From Niallia endozanthoxylica (GTDB lineage: Bacteria; Bacillota; Bacilli; Bacillales; Cytobacillaceae), in contig NZ_VYKL01000014.1 in NCBI RefSeq assembly GCF_008710145.1, positions 92,206-156,205 on the forward strand: 64,000 bases of DNA, in the 5' to 3' direction. Positions 1 to 8,748 of the stretch are shown here, piece by piece. The notes below the pieces were generated by a model. That model did not search any database. It was not told the DNA's origin and saw only the letters and a list, made by a program, of their open reading frames with translations. Each line of letters opens with the position of its first letter. The stretch's first letter is position 1. A program made the translations under genes and the position numbers.

Positions 1-64
1 CTTTTTCCGCTCTTTTGGCAATTTTCTCCCTTATATCTAACGTTTGTTCAATTGGAGTACTCAT
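1..64 (-). CDS. scoB: 3-oxoacid CoA-transferase subunit B, N-terminal fragment
   Basis: Only the first 21 codons are inside the window; the gene runs off the left edge. The ATG at 64 overlaps the TGA stop of scoA in an ATGA arrangement, which suggests translational coupling. The visible peptide contains [11 protein letters not shown], the usual amino terminus of the beta subunit of succinyl-CoA:3-ketoacid CoA-transferase. A GGGGG ribosome binding site lies a few bases upstream. The subunit carries the catalytic glutamate in this family, but that part is outside the window. With subunit A it would convert acetoacetate to acetoacetyl-CoA. Confidence 0.8.
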   Translation of the reverse strand, partial: MSTPIEQTLDIREKIAKRAEK

Positions 65-756
65 ACTTTTTCCCCCACTTTCTGTACCGTTCGTCTTTCA
101 ATTCGTTTCTCTTTCCTGCACACAACGATTCGTTGTACATAGATACCAGGTGTTACAATGTGCGCGGCGGGAATGTCTCCCATCTCCTCCACTTCTGCAA
201 TCGTAACCCTTCCAGCTGCAGCCATGATTGGATTGAAATTTTGTGCCGTTTTGTTATAGATTAAGTTTCCCATTTCATCCGCCCGTAAAGCTGAAACTAA
301 GCTGAAGTCAGCTGTTAGTGAATGCTCGAGGATATAGTCTTTCCCATTGAAGGTACGAGCTTCTTTTCCATCAGCAACAATGGTACCTACTCCTGCAGGT
401 GTATAGAAGGCGGGGATCCCGGCTCCTCCAGCGCGAATTTTTTCTGCTAATGTTCCTTGAGGCAAAAGTTCAACCTCAATTCCCCCTGATAAAAATTGTC
501 TTTCAAACTCCTTATTCTCACCCACATAGGAGCTTATCATCTTTTTGATTTGCTTCCTTTTTAAAAGAATTCCTAACCCCCAGTCATCAATTCCACAGTT
601 ATTCGAAATAACTGTTAAGTTTTTTACACCTGTTTCTGAAAGGGCTTGAATCAGGTTCTCAGGAATACCGCATACACCAAAGCCCCCAACCATAATTACC
701 GCACCATCGTGTATATCCTTCACTGCATCTAATGGAGAGCCGACTATTTGTTTCAT
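61..756 (-). CDS. scoA: 3-oxoacid CoA-transferase subunit A
   Basis: A 231-residue protein of the family I CoA-transferase alpha subunit. The N-terminal glycine-rich segment ([14 protein letters not shown], about residues 22-35), the SNNCGID motif and the [16 protein letters not shown] segment are typical of SCOT subunit A, and the length is normal. It transfers CoA from succinyl-CoA (or another donor) to acetoacetate, making acetoacetyl-CoA in the cytoplasm. It lies downstream of acetone carboxylase on the same strand, which makes sense because acetoacetate is the carboxylase product. A terminator-like hairpin (888-909) separates the two, so scoAB may be read through at reduced level or have its own promoter in 757-887. 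Confidence 0.9.
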   Translation of the reverse strand: MKQIVGSPLDAVKDIHDGAVIMVGGFGVCGIPENLIQALSETGVKNLTVISNNCGIDDWGLGILLKRKQIKKMISSYVGENKEFERQFLSGGIEVELLPQGTLAEKIRAGGAGIPAFYTPAGVGTIVADGKEARTFNGKDYILEHSLTADFSLVSALRADEMGNLIYNKTAQNFNPIMAAAGRVTIAEVEEMGDIPAAHIVTPGIYVQRIVVCRKEKRIERRTVQKVGEKV

Positions 757-887
757 TCTCTACCCTCATTTCTATTAACTTACCATTCTCATTCTTTTCA
801 CTCATTCTTTTCACTCATTCTACTTAACTCATTATTCAGTGAAAGCATTCTTTCATACTTCTTTGACGGAACTAGAAAATGAATAAA

Positions 888-909
888 GGGAAACCCCTAA
901 GGGTCTCCC
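888..909 (-). terminator. Terminator-like hairpin after acxC
   Basis: On the minus strand GGGAGACCC, loop TTAG, GGGTTTCCC forms a 9-bp stem with one G-U pair, followed by the T-rich CTTTATTCATTTT. It lies 24 bases after the acxC stop and before scoA. It may end most acx transcripts or act as an attenuator between acxABC and scoAB. Confidence 0.65.
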
Positions 910-933
910 ATCCTAGAGAATCACCAGTTCATC

Positions 934-1434
934 CTATTTAACGGTTGGCAGCGGTTTCTTAATCCACTCATTATAGAACGTATCAATATCCGGTTCGAAA
1001 TCAAGAATAATCGGATACCAAGGAGGAACGGCTTCAACTTCCAACTGCGTTGCACAGCTTGGGCAATAATATTCGCGAATGACCTGCCACTCTGGGTCCG
1101 GTGACATTAATTTCGGATAAATTTCATTCATTTTTTCCTCTGTATCCCGCACAAAAATCCGTGCTTGGAGCTTCCAATTTTCTCGATAATCACAGAATTC
1201 GTGACCGCAATCGCATTTGACTATACGGTCTCCGTTTGCTTTTTGCACAATATAGAGATGCAGCCCATATGGAAGCAGGATGGGATCATCCCAGCTCACA
1301 CGATCCTGCAAAACCTCCCGATAAATTTCAAAACGCTCCGGGTCTTTATGGCTTGTCATCATATCTTTCAACTGATAAAATTCCAGCGTTCCATCTATCA
1401 ATTCACCAATTCTTTTTTTATCGTATTTTGCCAC
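934..1434 (-). CDS. acxC: Acetone carboxylase gamma subunit
   Basis: A small protein of about 166 residues matching the 20-kDa gamma subunit of acetone carboxylase. It contains two cysteine pairs that look like a zinc site, CDCGHEFC in the middle and CPSC about 45 residues later, as in this family. I start it at the GTG at 1434, which gives an MAKYDKKRIGELIDG beginning and puts AGAGG 8 bases upstream; the GTG at 1443 would overlap that ribosome binding site. It is the third gene of acxABC and follows acxB by 26 bases. The heterohexamer carboxylates acetone to acetoacetate using ATP, which is cleaved to AMP and two phosphates. Confidence 0.9.
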   Translation of the reverse strand: MAKYDKKRIGELIDGTLEFYQLKDMMTSHKDPERFEIYREVLQDRVSWDDPILLPYGLHLYIVQKANGDRIVKCDCGHEFCDYRENWKLQARIFVRDTEEKMNEIYPKLMSPDPEWQVIREYYCPSCATQLEVEAVPPWYPIILDFEPDIDTFYNEWIKKPLPTVK

Positions 1435-1460
1435 TTTCTTCACCTCTTTGTCTCAATTTA

Positions 1461-3737
1461 TTATTTTTTCTTTTTAAATCGATTGATACGTGAACCTAGT
1501 GTAGGTACACCTAAATCATCTTCATAAATCATCCATTCTTCAGGGATGTTCCAGAAGCTCTTGAATTCACTCGTAAACTTCTCACTTAAGGCAAAGCTTT
1601 GTGCATACATATGTTTCACCTGAATGGCAGCCTCTTCGTTCATAATCTTCGTTCTTTCGCCTTTCATCCACTCTTGAGTTGGCTGGCTGCGGTTCAAACG
1701 TTCCATACGAACTTGCTTGCGTTTTTCTTCCGTAGCTTTAAGATCAACGGTATAGACGCCATTTTCCTCTGTAAAAGCACATCCGTATACTTGTTCTGCA
1801 TAACGGAGAAGGATATATTTTTCATTCAAATCGTTTTCAACTTGTTTTGGATCCCTTTCAAGCGGATCACCAAAACCAGGACCTCCGCGAAGGTAGTTCA
1901 TAATCACATCATAGTCACCAAATTCTTCTTGTGTTGATACCGCTTGTCTATCACGGTATACAACCTCGGCCTCCATATTTTCCTCATAGGTTGGATTGTC
2001 TGGATCGACATCACCGCCTAACGGAATTGGTAGACCTTTCTCAATACGGTCTTTGATATTGGTTTTATTCGCTTGGAATCGATAGCCTGCAGATGCCGGA
2101 TAACCACCCATGAGACCGCAGTCTGTCGCCATGACTCCTGAGCCAGCAACAAACATCGTCCATTCCTCTGCACCCCATCCTAAACGAAGCGATTGCCAGC
2201 CATTTCCGCCACGGTATTTACCAGCTCCGCCTGATCCAGGTAAAATTTGTCTTCCAAGGAAGATAAGAGGTTCAAGCAGCTCCCAAATTTCCATATCACC
2301 CATGTCTCCCTCTGGATTCCAGAGAGCGGCCGAATGGCTGATTCCATCTTGAACAGCACTTGCTCCTACCCCGCAAGAAGAGGTCTCAAAGCTATTCATT
2401 GCAGATAATTGACCATATTGATCATATCCTCCGCCCATCAGCCAGTTAGAGGTATGTGCATTTCCAGCGTTTACTTCCTCTAAATATCCGCGACCAAAGT
2501 AAGAACGGCTTAGGCCCCGCCATAATGGCGACCATGCCGCAACAAGCGCATGCCATGTATTCGAATGGGCAGACCGAATATCATCCGGATTAAACCAGGA
2601 TCCATATGGAATACCAAACTTACTTGCGTAATAGGCACCATCGTTTATCCGGTCATTTGGGACAAGCGTTTGGGAAAGCATAACCCAGATTCCACTCGTA
2701 ATCGAAACCGGTGTGGCATTGAATGGGTGCCAGCCCCAGCGGTTTGCTCCTTCAAAATCAATTTCAAACTTAGCATCCTTATGAACAGTAATTTCAGAAG
2801 GTGTATGAATAATTGTATTCAGCTTCGCAAAGGAAGGAAGATCTAAATCCTTAAACGGTACATCTACAAATGATGCTTGACGATATTTTCCTGGAATTAA
2901 CATCGTTTTTACTTGGTTTACGAAACCGCGGCGTCCATCCTCGATAATCTCACGCATAAATTCTTTATACGCGTCAACGCCTTCTTCCTTAATAACATCT
3001 AGTACAAGGTCACGGATCATGTGACATCCGGCAATACGGGTTTTTTCATCCAAAGTCCAATATTTAACGGCACGTACGGACCTTGTACTTTCTAGCAGCC
3101 AATCTTTAGATAACGTGTCATTTTGACCAATTTTTCGGCATGTGACTTGATAACCATCATCATATCGCTGAACTGGACCCATTGGCATACTTCCCGGTGC
3201 AGAGGCTCCTGTATCAATTACGTGCGTTACACCGCCGGCCCAGCCGACTACTTCTCCCTCCCAGAAAATCGGAACAAGGGTATGAACATCACATGTATGA
3301 ACATTTCCTACATGGTTATCGTTATTACAGAAAATATCTTTATCTGCAATACCAGGATTTTCTTCATAATCGTTTTCAATCATAAATTTAATCGCCGCAC
3401 CCATCGTCCCTACGTGGATAATAATTCCCGTTGAGGTAACAATCGAATCGGCTTCAGGTGTGTACAAGCTAAAGCACAATTCCCCTTCTTGTTCGACGAT
3501 TGGAGATGCCGCCACCTTTTTAGCTGTTTCCCTTGCATGAACTACACCGCCGCGCAGCTTGGAATAGATTTTTTCAAAGCGAATCGGGTCGCTTTCCTTA
3601 AACGGAAGGGTCTTTAAACCAGCATAATGACCCGTTTCTCGACTAATTTCATCCATTTCCTTCCGCATTTGCTTTAGTGTTTTTCCGTCCCAGCCGATCG
3701 TTTTTTTGCCTTGTAGATCCTCAAGAGTTTTTGCCAA
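1461..3737 (-). CDS. acxB: Acetone carboxylase alpha subunit (hydantoinase B-like)
   Basis: A 758-residue protein of the HyuB/N-methylhydantoinase B superfamily, of the size of the 85-kDa alpha subunit of acetone carboxylase. In this family the large subunit binds the catalytic manganese. Visible landmarks are the NDNHVGNVHTCDV segment near residue 140, the long central GWHPFNATPVSI region and the glycine-rich GGYDQYGQ stretch. The start is a TTG with AAGGGGG 8 bases upstream. It lies between acxA (42-base gap) and acxC (17 to 26 bases), and this order and composition separate acetone carboxylase from plain hydantoinases or acetophenone carboxylase, which lack the Cys-rich gamma subunit. Confidence 0.9.
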   Translation of the reverse strand: MAKTLEDLQGKKTIGWDGKTLKQMRKEMDEISRETGHYAGLKTLPFKESDPIRFEKIYSKLRGGVVHARETAKKVAASPIVEQEGELCFSLYTPEADSIVTSTGIIIHVGTMGAAIKFMIENDYEENPGIADKDIFCNNDNHVGNVHTCDVHTLVPIFWEGEVVGWAGGVTHVIDTGASAPGSMPMGPVQRYDDGYQVTCRKIGQNDTLSKDWLLESTRSVRAVKYWTLDEKTRIAGCHMIRDLVLDVIKEEGVDAYKEFMREIIEDGRRGFVNQVKTMLIPGKYRQASFVDVPFKDLDLPSFAKLNTIIHTPSEITVHKDAKFEIDFEGANRWGWHPFNATPVSITSGIWVMLSQTLVPNDRINDGAYYASKFGIPYGSWFNPDDIRSAHSNTWHALVAAWSPLWRGLSRSYFGRGYLEEVNAGNAHTSNWLMGGGYDQYGQLSAMNSFETSSCGVGASAVQDGISHSAALWNPEGDMGDMEIWELLEPLIFLGRQILPGSGGAGKYRGGNGWQSLRLGWGAEEWTMFVAGSGVMATDCGLMGGYPASAGYRFQANKTNIKDRIEKGLPIPLGGDVDPDNPTYEENMEAEVVYRDRQAVSTQEEFGDYDVIMNYLRGGPGFGDPLERDPKQVENDLNEKYILLRYAEQVYGCAFTEENGVYTVDLKATEEKRKQVRMERLNRSQPTQEWMKGERTKIMNEEAAIQVKHMYAQSFALSEKFTSEFKSFWNIPEEWMIYEDDLGVPTLGSRINRFKKKK

Positions 3738-3779
3738 ATGTAATACCCCCTTAAATTGAATTGAATGGTTTGAAAGCTA

Positions 3780-5915
3780 TTATTTTAATTCCCTTAAATG
3801 GAAAATACGGTTTTCATCAAGATAAGCCTCAAATCCGAGCGGAACGACTAATGTTGTTGCTGTGGATTCAAGAATGGCAAAGGCAGAAATTTTGTTACCT
3901 GGCAATAATTTTTCCATTTCATAAATCTCTGCTTGCAGGAACTCACCATCCCAATAAATTTCGCGGTAGCCTATAAAAGCGTCACGAGGCGGTATTTCAC
4001 CGGCTAATGGTTCCTGTGGAATTTGCGGTTTTGCCACTTCAACCACACCACGAACAATCGCACCTGTGATGGAATAGCCTAGCTCTGGTGAAAGTGCAGC
4101 TTTTGCATAGACACGTGCATAGGTCTCTTCAAAGGTCCTTACAAGGCTTTCCCAATCTTCGACAGAATTGAAGGATGAAATCGGAGCTTCAATTTCGAGA
4201 TCGTTCAATTGTCCTTGATATTGCATCCGGAATAACAAACGAAAATCAACATCCTCTGGCTGATAATCATTTTTCCTAAATTCCTCTGTTACTTTGGTCT
4301 TTAATTCATCCCATGCGGCTTGTAATTCTCTGCCCGCAAGTAACGCATCAGAATCCTCTGCTCCATCATCAACATTTAAATCCAATGTTTTGTCATATCG
4401 ATATTCGAAATCTGCCGCGCCGCAGCCAAATGCTGAGAACCCAGCAGCCCAAGCAGGAATTAGAACATCTTCAAAACCAAGTCCCTTCGTATAGCCTGCT
4501 GTGTGCAACGGACCACCGCCGCCGTAAGAGAAGCAAACATATTGAGAAGGAGAATACCCTTTTCCTAGAATCATCGACTCAAGATAGTTTCGAAGCTGTG
4601 ATTCTAATAATTCGATTACCCCGTATGCTGCATCCTCAACGGTTAAACCAAGCGGATCAGCAATTTGTGTTTTCACCGCTTCATAGGCTTTAGCTTTTGA
4701 AAGCTTAATGACTCCGCCAATGAAATTATCTGGATTAATTAGACCAAGTACGACGTGACAATCTGAAACGGTCACCGTATCCAGTCCGCCTTCAGGGTTA
4801 CAAACGCCCACACGGGATCCCGCACTGTCCGGTCCTAGTGTAATATTTCCATAGTTTGGATCAATTCGAACGAAGCTTCCTGTACCCGCACCTGTTGTAT
4901 CCATTGAAACAAGCGGCAATGATAAAACCAGACGGGCCATATCAGGACTTGCATTGATGGCTAATTCTCCTTGTGTAATCAAACCAATATCAAAGCTTGT
5001 TCCTCCAATATCAGAGCAAGCCACATTTTTCAAGCCGAGCTGTTCAGCTAAGTATTTGGCGCCAACCATGCCTCCAATTGGACCCGATACGCACGTTCTT
5101 GCCAATTCATTGGCTTTAATACTGATCGTGCCGCCGTGACTAGCCATAATCCGAAGGTCAAAATCGGTTCCTGCTTCCCTTAAAGCTTTATCAATATTTG
5201 CCAGTGTTTGACGAGAAGGTTCCGCCGCATAGGCTTCTACAATCGTTGTATTTGTCCGGTGGGATTCTTTTCGAACCGGATAGTAATCAACCGTTGCAAA
5301 CACTTTAATGTCTTTATTTGCCTTTGCAACAATTTGTTCCGCGATATCACGAATTCTTCTTTCGTGAGCAGGATATTTATAGGAATGCAGTAAGCTGACA
5401 ACAATCGCTTCTACATCCTCATCAATCAATTTTTGAATAGCTGGTTCAATTTCATGCTCATAAAGTGGAATGACCACATTTCCGAAAAGGTCTACCCTCT
5501 CAGTAACGCCAACAGTCCATTTTCTTGGAACAAGCGGCGGGTCAAAGTGATGGGTATTGATATGAATCTTGTCCGAATAGGAGTAGCCAAGGAAAGATTG
5601 AAGCCCTCGTCCCATTCGGTGGTTATCCTCCATCCCTTTATTTACTACTAATCCAACTCGCCGTCCAACCCTGGAAACGAGGCGGTTGAGCATTGCCGTT
5701 CCAGAATAAACCCCTGCTAAGAGGTTCGGGAATTCGTCCTCCATTTTCGCATCCCATTGGCTCAAAGCGTCTCTAGCAGAGTTTAATAGTCCAATATGCT
5801 CGTCTAGCGGAGTAGTTTGTGCCTTACCGACGACAAAATCTCCCTTTTCATCAATAATGAACGTGTCTGTCATAGTACCGCCGGCATCAATAGCAAGAAT
5901 TTGAGATTTAGCCAA
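3780..5915 (-). CDS. acxA: Acetone carboxylase beta subunit (hydantoinase A-like)
   Basis: A 711-residue HyuA-type protein with the ASKHA-like N-terminal phosphate-binding motif DAGGTMTDTFII (residues 10-21) and a second SDIGGTSFDIG motif near residue 305. In acetone carboxylase this subunit carries out the ATP-dependent activation. The start is a TTG preceded by AAGGGAG. It is the first gene of the acx operon; a sigma-54 promoter ends about 90 bases upstream of its start. The size agrees with the 78-kDa beta subunit. The alternative is a generic hydantoinase/oxoprolinase A subunit, but the acxC neighbour makes acetone carboxylase much more likely. Confidence 0.9.
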   Translation of the reverse strand: MAKSQILAIDAGGTMTDTFIIDEKGDFVVGKAQTTPLDEHIGLLNSARDALSQWDAKMEDEFPNLLAGVYSGTAMLNRLVSRVGRRVGLVVNKGMEDNHRMGRGLQSFLGYSYSDKIHINTHHFDPPLVPRKWTVGVTERVDLFGNVVIPLYEHEIEPAIQKLIDEDVEAIVVSLLHSYKYPAHERRIRDIAEQIVAKANKDIKVFATVDYYPVRKESHRTNTTIVEAYAAEPSRQTLANIDKALREAGTDFDLRIMASHGGTISIKANELARTCVSGPIGGMVGAKYLAEQLGLKNVACSDIGGTSFDIGLITQGELAINASPDMARLVLSLPLVSMDTTGAGTGSFVRIDPNYGNITLGPDSAGSRVGVCNPEGGLDTVTVSDCHVVLGLINPDNFIGGVIKLSKAKAYEAVKTQIADPLGLTVEDAAYGVIELLESQLRNYLESMILGKGYSPSQYVCFSYGGGGPLHTAGYTKGLGFEDVLIPAWAAGFSAFGCGAADFEYRYDKTLDLNVDDGAEDSDALLAGRELQAAWDELKTKVTEEFRKNDYQPEDVDFRLLFRMQYQGQLNDLEIEAPISSFNSVEDWESLVRTFEETYARVYAKAALSPELGYSITGAIVRGVVEVAKPQIPQEPLAGEIPPRDAFIGYREIYWDGEFLQAEIYEMEKLLPGNKISAFAILESTATTLVVPLGFEAYLDENRIFHLRELK

Positions 5916-6006
5916 ATAAAACGCTCTCCCTTCAATTGAAAGTAAATGGATTAAACAGCAGTTTATGTAAAAATAGCAGTCTTATTATTGCTGTCACTAG
6001 TAATCT

Positions 6007-6023
6007 AGCAAGCAGCGTGCCAA
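6007..6023 (-). promoter_or_regulatory. Sigma-54 (-24/-12) promoter of acxABC
   Basis: The minus strand reads TTGGCACGCTGCTTGCT, a full match to the YTGGCACGN4TTGCW consensus of sigma-54 (SigL) promoters, with the invariant GG and GC ten bases apart. Transcription should begin near 5995, about 80 bases before the acxA start. The divergent sigma-54 activator at 6477 is the obvious partner. Confidence 0.93.
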
Positions 6024-6206
6024 CTTTCCGTCATTTTCAAATTTTTTATATAAAAAGGGGTTAAGAATGGCTTATGTTACTCAGCTACAAATGGGCTTTA
6101 TCTAAGCAAAATCCCCATTTCATTAGACTTTTCACCCTATCTCAAAGGCTTCAGCATGGTTTATAAAAATTTAGATGAGTCAAAAAACGAACCCGTTCTT
6201 TACCAC

Positions 6207-6236
6207 TTACAGGCTTTCCAATACATCCTTTATAAT
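6207..6236 (+). promoter_or_regulatory. Possible sigma-A promoter for the sigma-54 activator
   Basis: A perfect TATAAT lies at 6231-6236 with a weak TTACAG -35 box 18 bases upstream. It would give a leader of about 230 bases that contains the palindromes at 6292-6399. The -35 match is poor, so this is a guess. Confidence 0.35.
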
Positions 6237-6291
6237 GTGAGAGATAATAGAAAAAAAACTGTTCAATCAACCTGTATTATTTTGCAACACA

Positions 6292-6303
6292 TGTAGCGCT
6301 ACA
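6292..6303. promoter_or_regulatory. Candidate upstream activator binding site
   Basis: TGTAGCGCTACA is a perfect 12-bp palindrome about 280 bases upstream of the acx sigma-54 promoter, within the usual distance for enhancer sites of sigma-54 activators. A second dyad, TGTTTT-ATC-AAAACA, follows at 6307-6321. Binding by the adjacent regulator is inferred. Confidence 0.45.
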
Positions 6304-6348
6304 GATTGTTTTATCAAAACAGTCAATTAACTATTGATTTAGCCTGCT

Positions 6349-6399
6349 GGGTCGTTTAATATTTTAAATATACTGAATATTTGAAATATTAAACGACCC
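6349..6399. repeat. 51-bp near-perfect inverted repeat
   Basis: The outer arms GGGTCGTTTAATATTT and AAATATTAAACGACCC are exact 16-bp complements; inner arms TAAATAT / ATATTTG add six more pairs around ACTGA. It ends 77 bases before the activator start. No T-run follows on either strand, so a simple terminator is unlikely. It may be an enhancer or autoregulatory site, or a leader hairpin. Confidence 0.7.
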
Positions 6400-6476
6400 A
6401 TTGTTTCACATTCATCTATATTCACTGATTGCTTGTAAAAAATATTCTAAATTTATATAAGGAGGTTTCATACAAG

Positions 6477-8450
6477 TTGGATAACCCTTTTCTCTCTATT
6501 TTTTCCACAAAGGATTTATCGAATAAAGTTAGTGAAATCAAACATAAATGGGAAACCTTCATCACAAATCCTACTAATGGTGAAAATCTGGAAAATATCG
6601 TTCGCCGCGATATCCTGCATTCATGGAGCCGCTGTCATTCTATCGGAATTAATCCGGAACAAAAACAAGCAAGAACAGCACTAACTTCGTTTGAACTAGA
6701 AACCCTTCTGTCAGAATCCGAACTGTACCATACAGCTAAACCGATTATTGATAATATTTATGATAAATTAATTGGTACGGGCTATTTAATTACTCTTAAT
6801 GATGAAAGTGGAAAAATGCTCTATTTAAAAGGCGAAAAGGAACTTATTAGAAAGACAGAGAGAATCAATTTTTTGCCAGGGATGGATTGGAGTGAAAATG
6901 CAGCAGGAACGAATGCTATTGGTACAAGCATTGTTTCTAAAAAACCCATTCAAGTATTTTCTGCTGAACATTTCTGTGAAGGCTTTCATCCTATGACTTG
7001 TTCTGCATCACCTATTTTTCATCCATATACCAAAAATGCCATTGGAGCCATTGACTTTACAGGATTTTGGCCAAGCACACAACCTCATACACTCGGATTA
7101 GCCGTCTCCCTCGCTCAAATGATTGAACAACAACTTCAGCTTAAGTATCGAAGCAAATATACGAAGCTCGAAGAATATTACCATCAATATACATTCAAAT
7201 ACAGGGAGCATTCTGTACTTGTCATAAGCAACGATGCCGTTCTAGTAAATGGAGATCGAACATTATTGAATGTCCTTCAATTGAAAAAAGAATCAACTTT
7301 TGAGAACCATCTAAAGATAAAAAAACTTCTTCAGAATCCAGCTTCTTTCTTTAATCAAGCGAAAGAGTATCAATTTATCCACCTAGAACCCATTATCATC
7401 AATTATGAAGAAGTTGGTTATGCGGCTATTTTAAACAAGAAAGCTAAGGCATCATCCAGCATGCTAGCGCTAGCTCAAGCAAAGGATCATCAGTTGATTG
7501 GTGAGTCTGTGGAAATGAAAGAAATTTTACATAAATGCCGGCAGATTGCATTGGTCACCACCCCTGTCTTGTTAACAGGTGAAACAGGCACAGGGAAAGA
7601 ATTAATTGCCAGATATATTCATGATGTTAGTTCAAGAAGTGATAAACCCTTTATCGCGATTAATTGCGGTGCCATGCAGAAAGAGCTCATCGGCAGTGAA
7701 CTATTTGGGTATGAAAGCGGTACCTTTACTGGAGGAAAAAAAGAAGGAAAGAAGGGTAAATTCGAAGAAGCGAACGGCGGTACCATCTTTTTAGATGAAA
7801 TTGGAGAAATGCCACTCGATCTGCAAGTGCATTTACTTCGTGTTCTTCAGGAAAAAGAATTGACAAGGTTAGGTTCATCCAAGACCATTACAATCGACGT
7901 TAAAGTAATTGCAGCAACGCATAGAAACTTAGAGGCGATGATTGAGGAAGGATTGTTCCGACGAGATTTATTTTTCAGGCTGAATGTAATCTCCTTTTCC
8001 GTTCCCTCCTTATCTGAGAGAACAGAAGATATTATCCCTATCAGCCATCACTATTTACGTTTATTTGCTGAGAAATATAATAAAACTCTGTCGCTTCGTT
8101 TAGCAGAAAAAACGGAAAGCTTCTTTTTAAGTTATAAATGGCCGGGCAATATTCGAGAATTAAGAAATGCCTTGGAACATGCTGTCATCTTTAGTGATTC
8201 AGCAGAGATTGATGTCAGGCACTTGCCCGATTATCTGGCCCATGTTCAACCACAGCCAGCACTTGACAAGGTGGAACATGATAGCTTTTCTGTTATGGAA
8301 AAAACAGAAATGGAGCAAATAAGAAAGCTTTTGATTCATAGCAAATGGAATATTTCAGCTGTTGCTAAAGAGTTGAGAATGGCAAGATCCACCTTATATC
8401 GAAAGCTCAAAAAGTATCAGTTGAGGGATTTGAATAATACTTTCCAATGA
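6477..8450 (+). CDS. acxR: Sigma-54-dependent activator (AcoR/AcxR-like)
   Basis: A 657-residue regulator of the AcoR type: an N-terminal GAF-like sensor (about residues 60-220), an AAA+ domain and a C-terminal Fis-type helix-turn-helix (about 610-650). Walker A is GETGTGKE near residue 368 and Walker B is GGTIFLDEIG near 434. The sigma-54-contacting GAFTGA loop reads GTFTGG near 415, a variant at two positions. I start at the TTG at 6477 because AAGGAGG lies at 6459-6465; a longer form from 6429 has no such site. It is divergent from acxABC, whose promoter is sigma-54 type, so it most likely activates that operon in response to acetone or an alcohol precursor. The symbol follows function by context. 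Confidence 0.88.
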   Translation: MDNPFLSIFSTKDLSNKVSEIKHKWETFITNPTNGENLENIVRRDILHSWSRCHSIGINPEQKQARTALTSFELETLLSESELYHTAKPIIDNIYDKLIGTGYLITLNDESGKMLYLKGEKELIRKTERINFLPGMDWSENAAGTNAIGTSIVSKKPIQVFSAEHFCEGFHPMTCSASPIFHPYTKNAIGAIDFTGFWPSTQPHTLGLAVSLAQMIEQQLQLKYRSKYTKLEEYYHQYTFKYREHSVLVISNDAVLVNGDRTLLNVLQLKKESTFENHLKIKKLLQNPASFFNQAKEYQFIHLEPIIINYEEVGYAAILNKKAKASSSMLALAQAKDHQLIGESVEMKEILHKCRQIALVTTPVLLTGETGTGKELIARYIHDVSSRSDKPFIAINCGAMQKELIGSELFGYESGTFTGGKKEGKKGKFEEANGGTIFLDEIGEMPLDLQVHLLRVLQEKELTRLGSSKTITIDVKVIAATHRNLEAMIEEGLFRRDLFFRLNVISFSVPSLSERTEDIIPISHHYLRLFAEKYNKTLSLRLAEKTESFFLSYKWPGNIRELRNALEHAVIFSDSAEIDVRHLPDYLAHVQPQPALDKVEHDSFSVMEKTEMEQIRKLLIHSKWNISAVAKELRMARSTLYRKLKKYQLRDLNNTFQ

Positions 8451-8536
8451 AAGGCTGCCATTGATCTGATGTAATGGAGTTAAAACACAAACAAGCCTGT
8501 TATTAAGTATGTAAGATTTATACTATAGTGATAAGC

Positions 8537-8565
8537 AAACTAGGTTACTGACCTAGTTTCTTTTT
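8537..8565 (+). terminator. Rho-independent terminator of the activator gene
   Basis: AAACTAGGT, loop TACTG, ACCTAGTTT gives a 9-bp stem, followed by CTTTTT. It is 86 bases after the stop of the sigma-54 activator. Confidence 0.88.
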
Positions 8566-8748
8566 ATGTACAGCATGATTTTTTATAGGTCACCTTGTAT
8601 ATACCAGGAAAGATACTGAAAACAACATTTTGATATTACTATTGTTAACCTGCTTTCAATGAAAGATAATAGTGGAAGAAATATCAACTCTCATTTTAAT
8701 AGTCTAGAAGGATGTACCGATTTCAATTCCTTCGGAAAGAGGTTAATC

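Noticed and set aside
1461..5915. Hydantoinase or 5-oxoprolinase HyuAB
   Set aside because: The Cys-rich gamma subunit gene, the sigma-54 promoter with activator and the scoAB neighbour fit acetone carboxylase much better.
6349..6399. 51-bp palindrome read as a rho-independent terminator
   Set aside because: No T-run follows on either strand and no gene ends beside it in a suitable direction.
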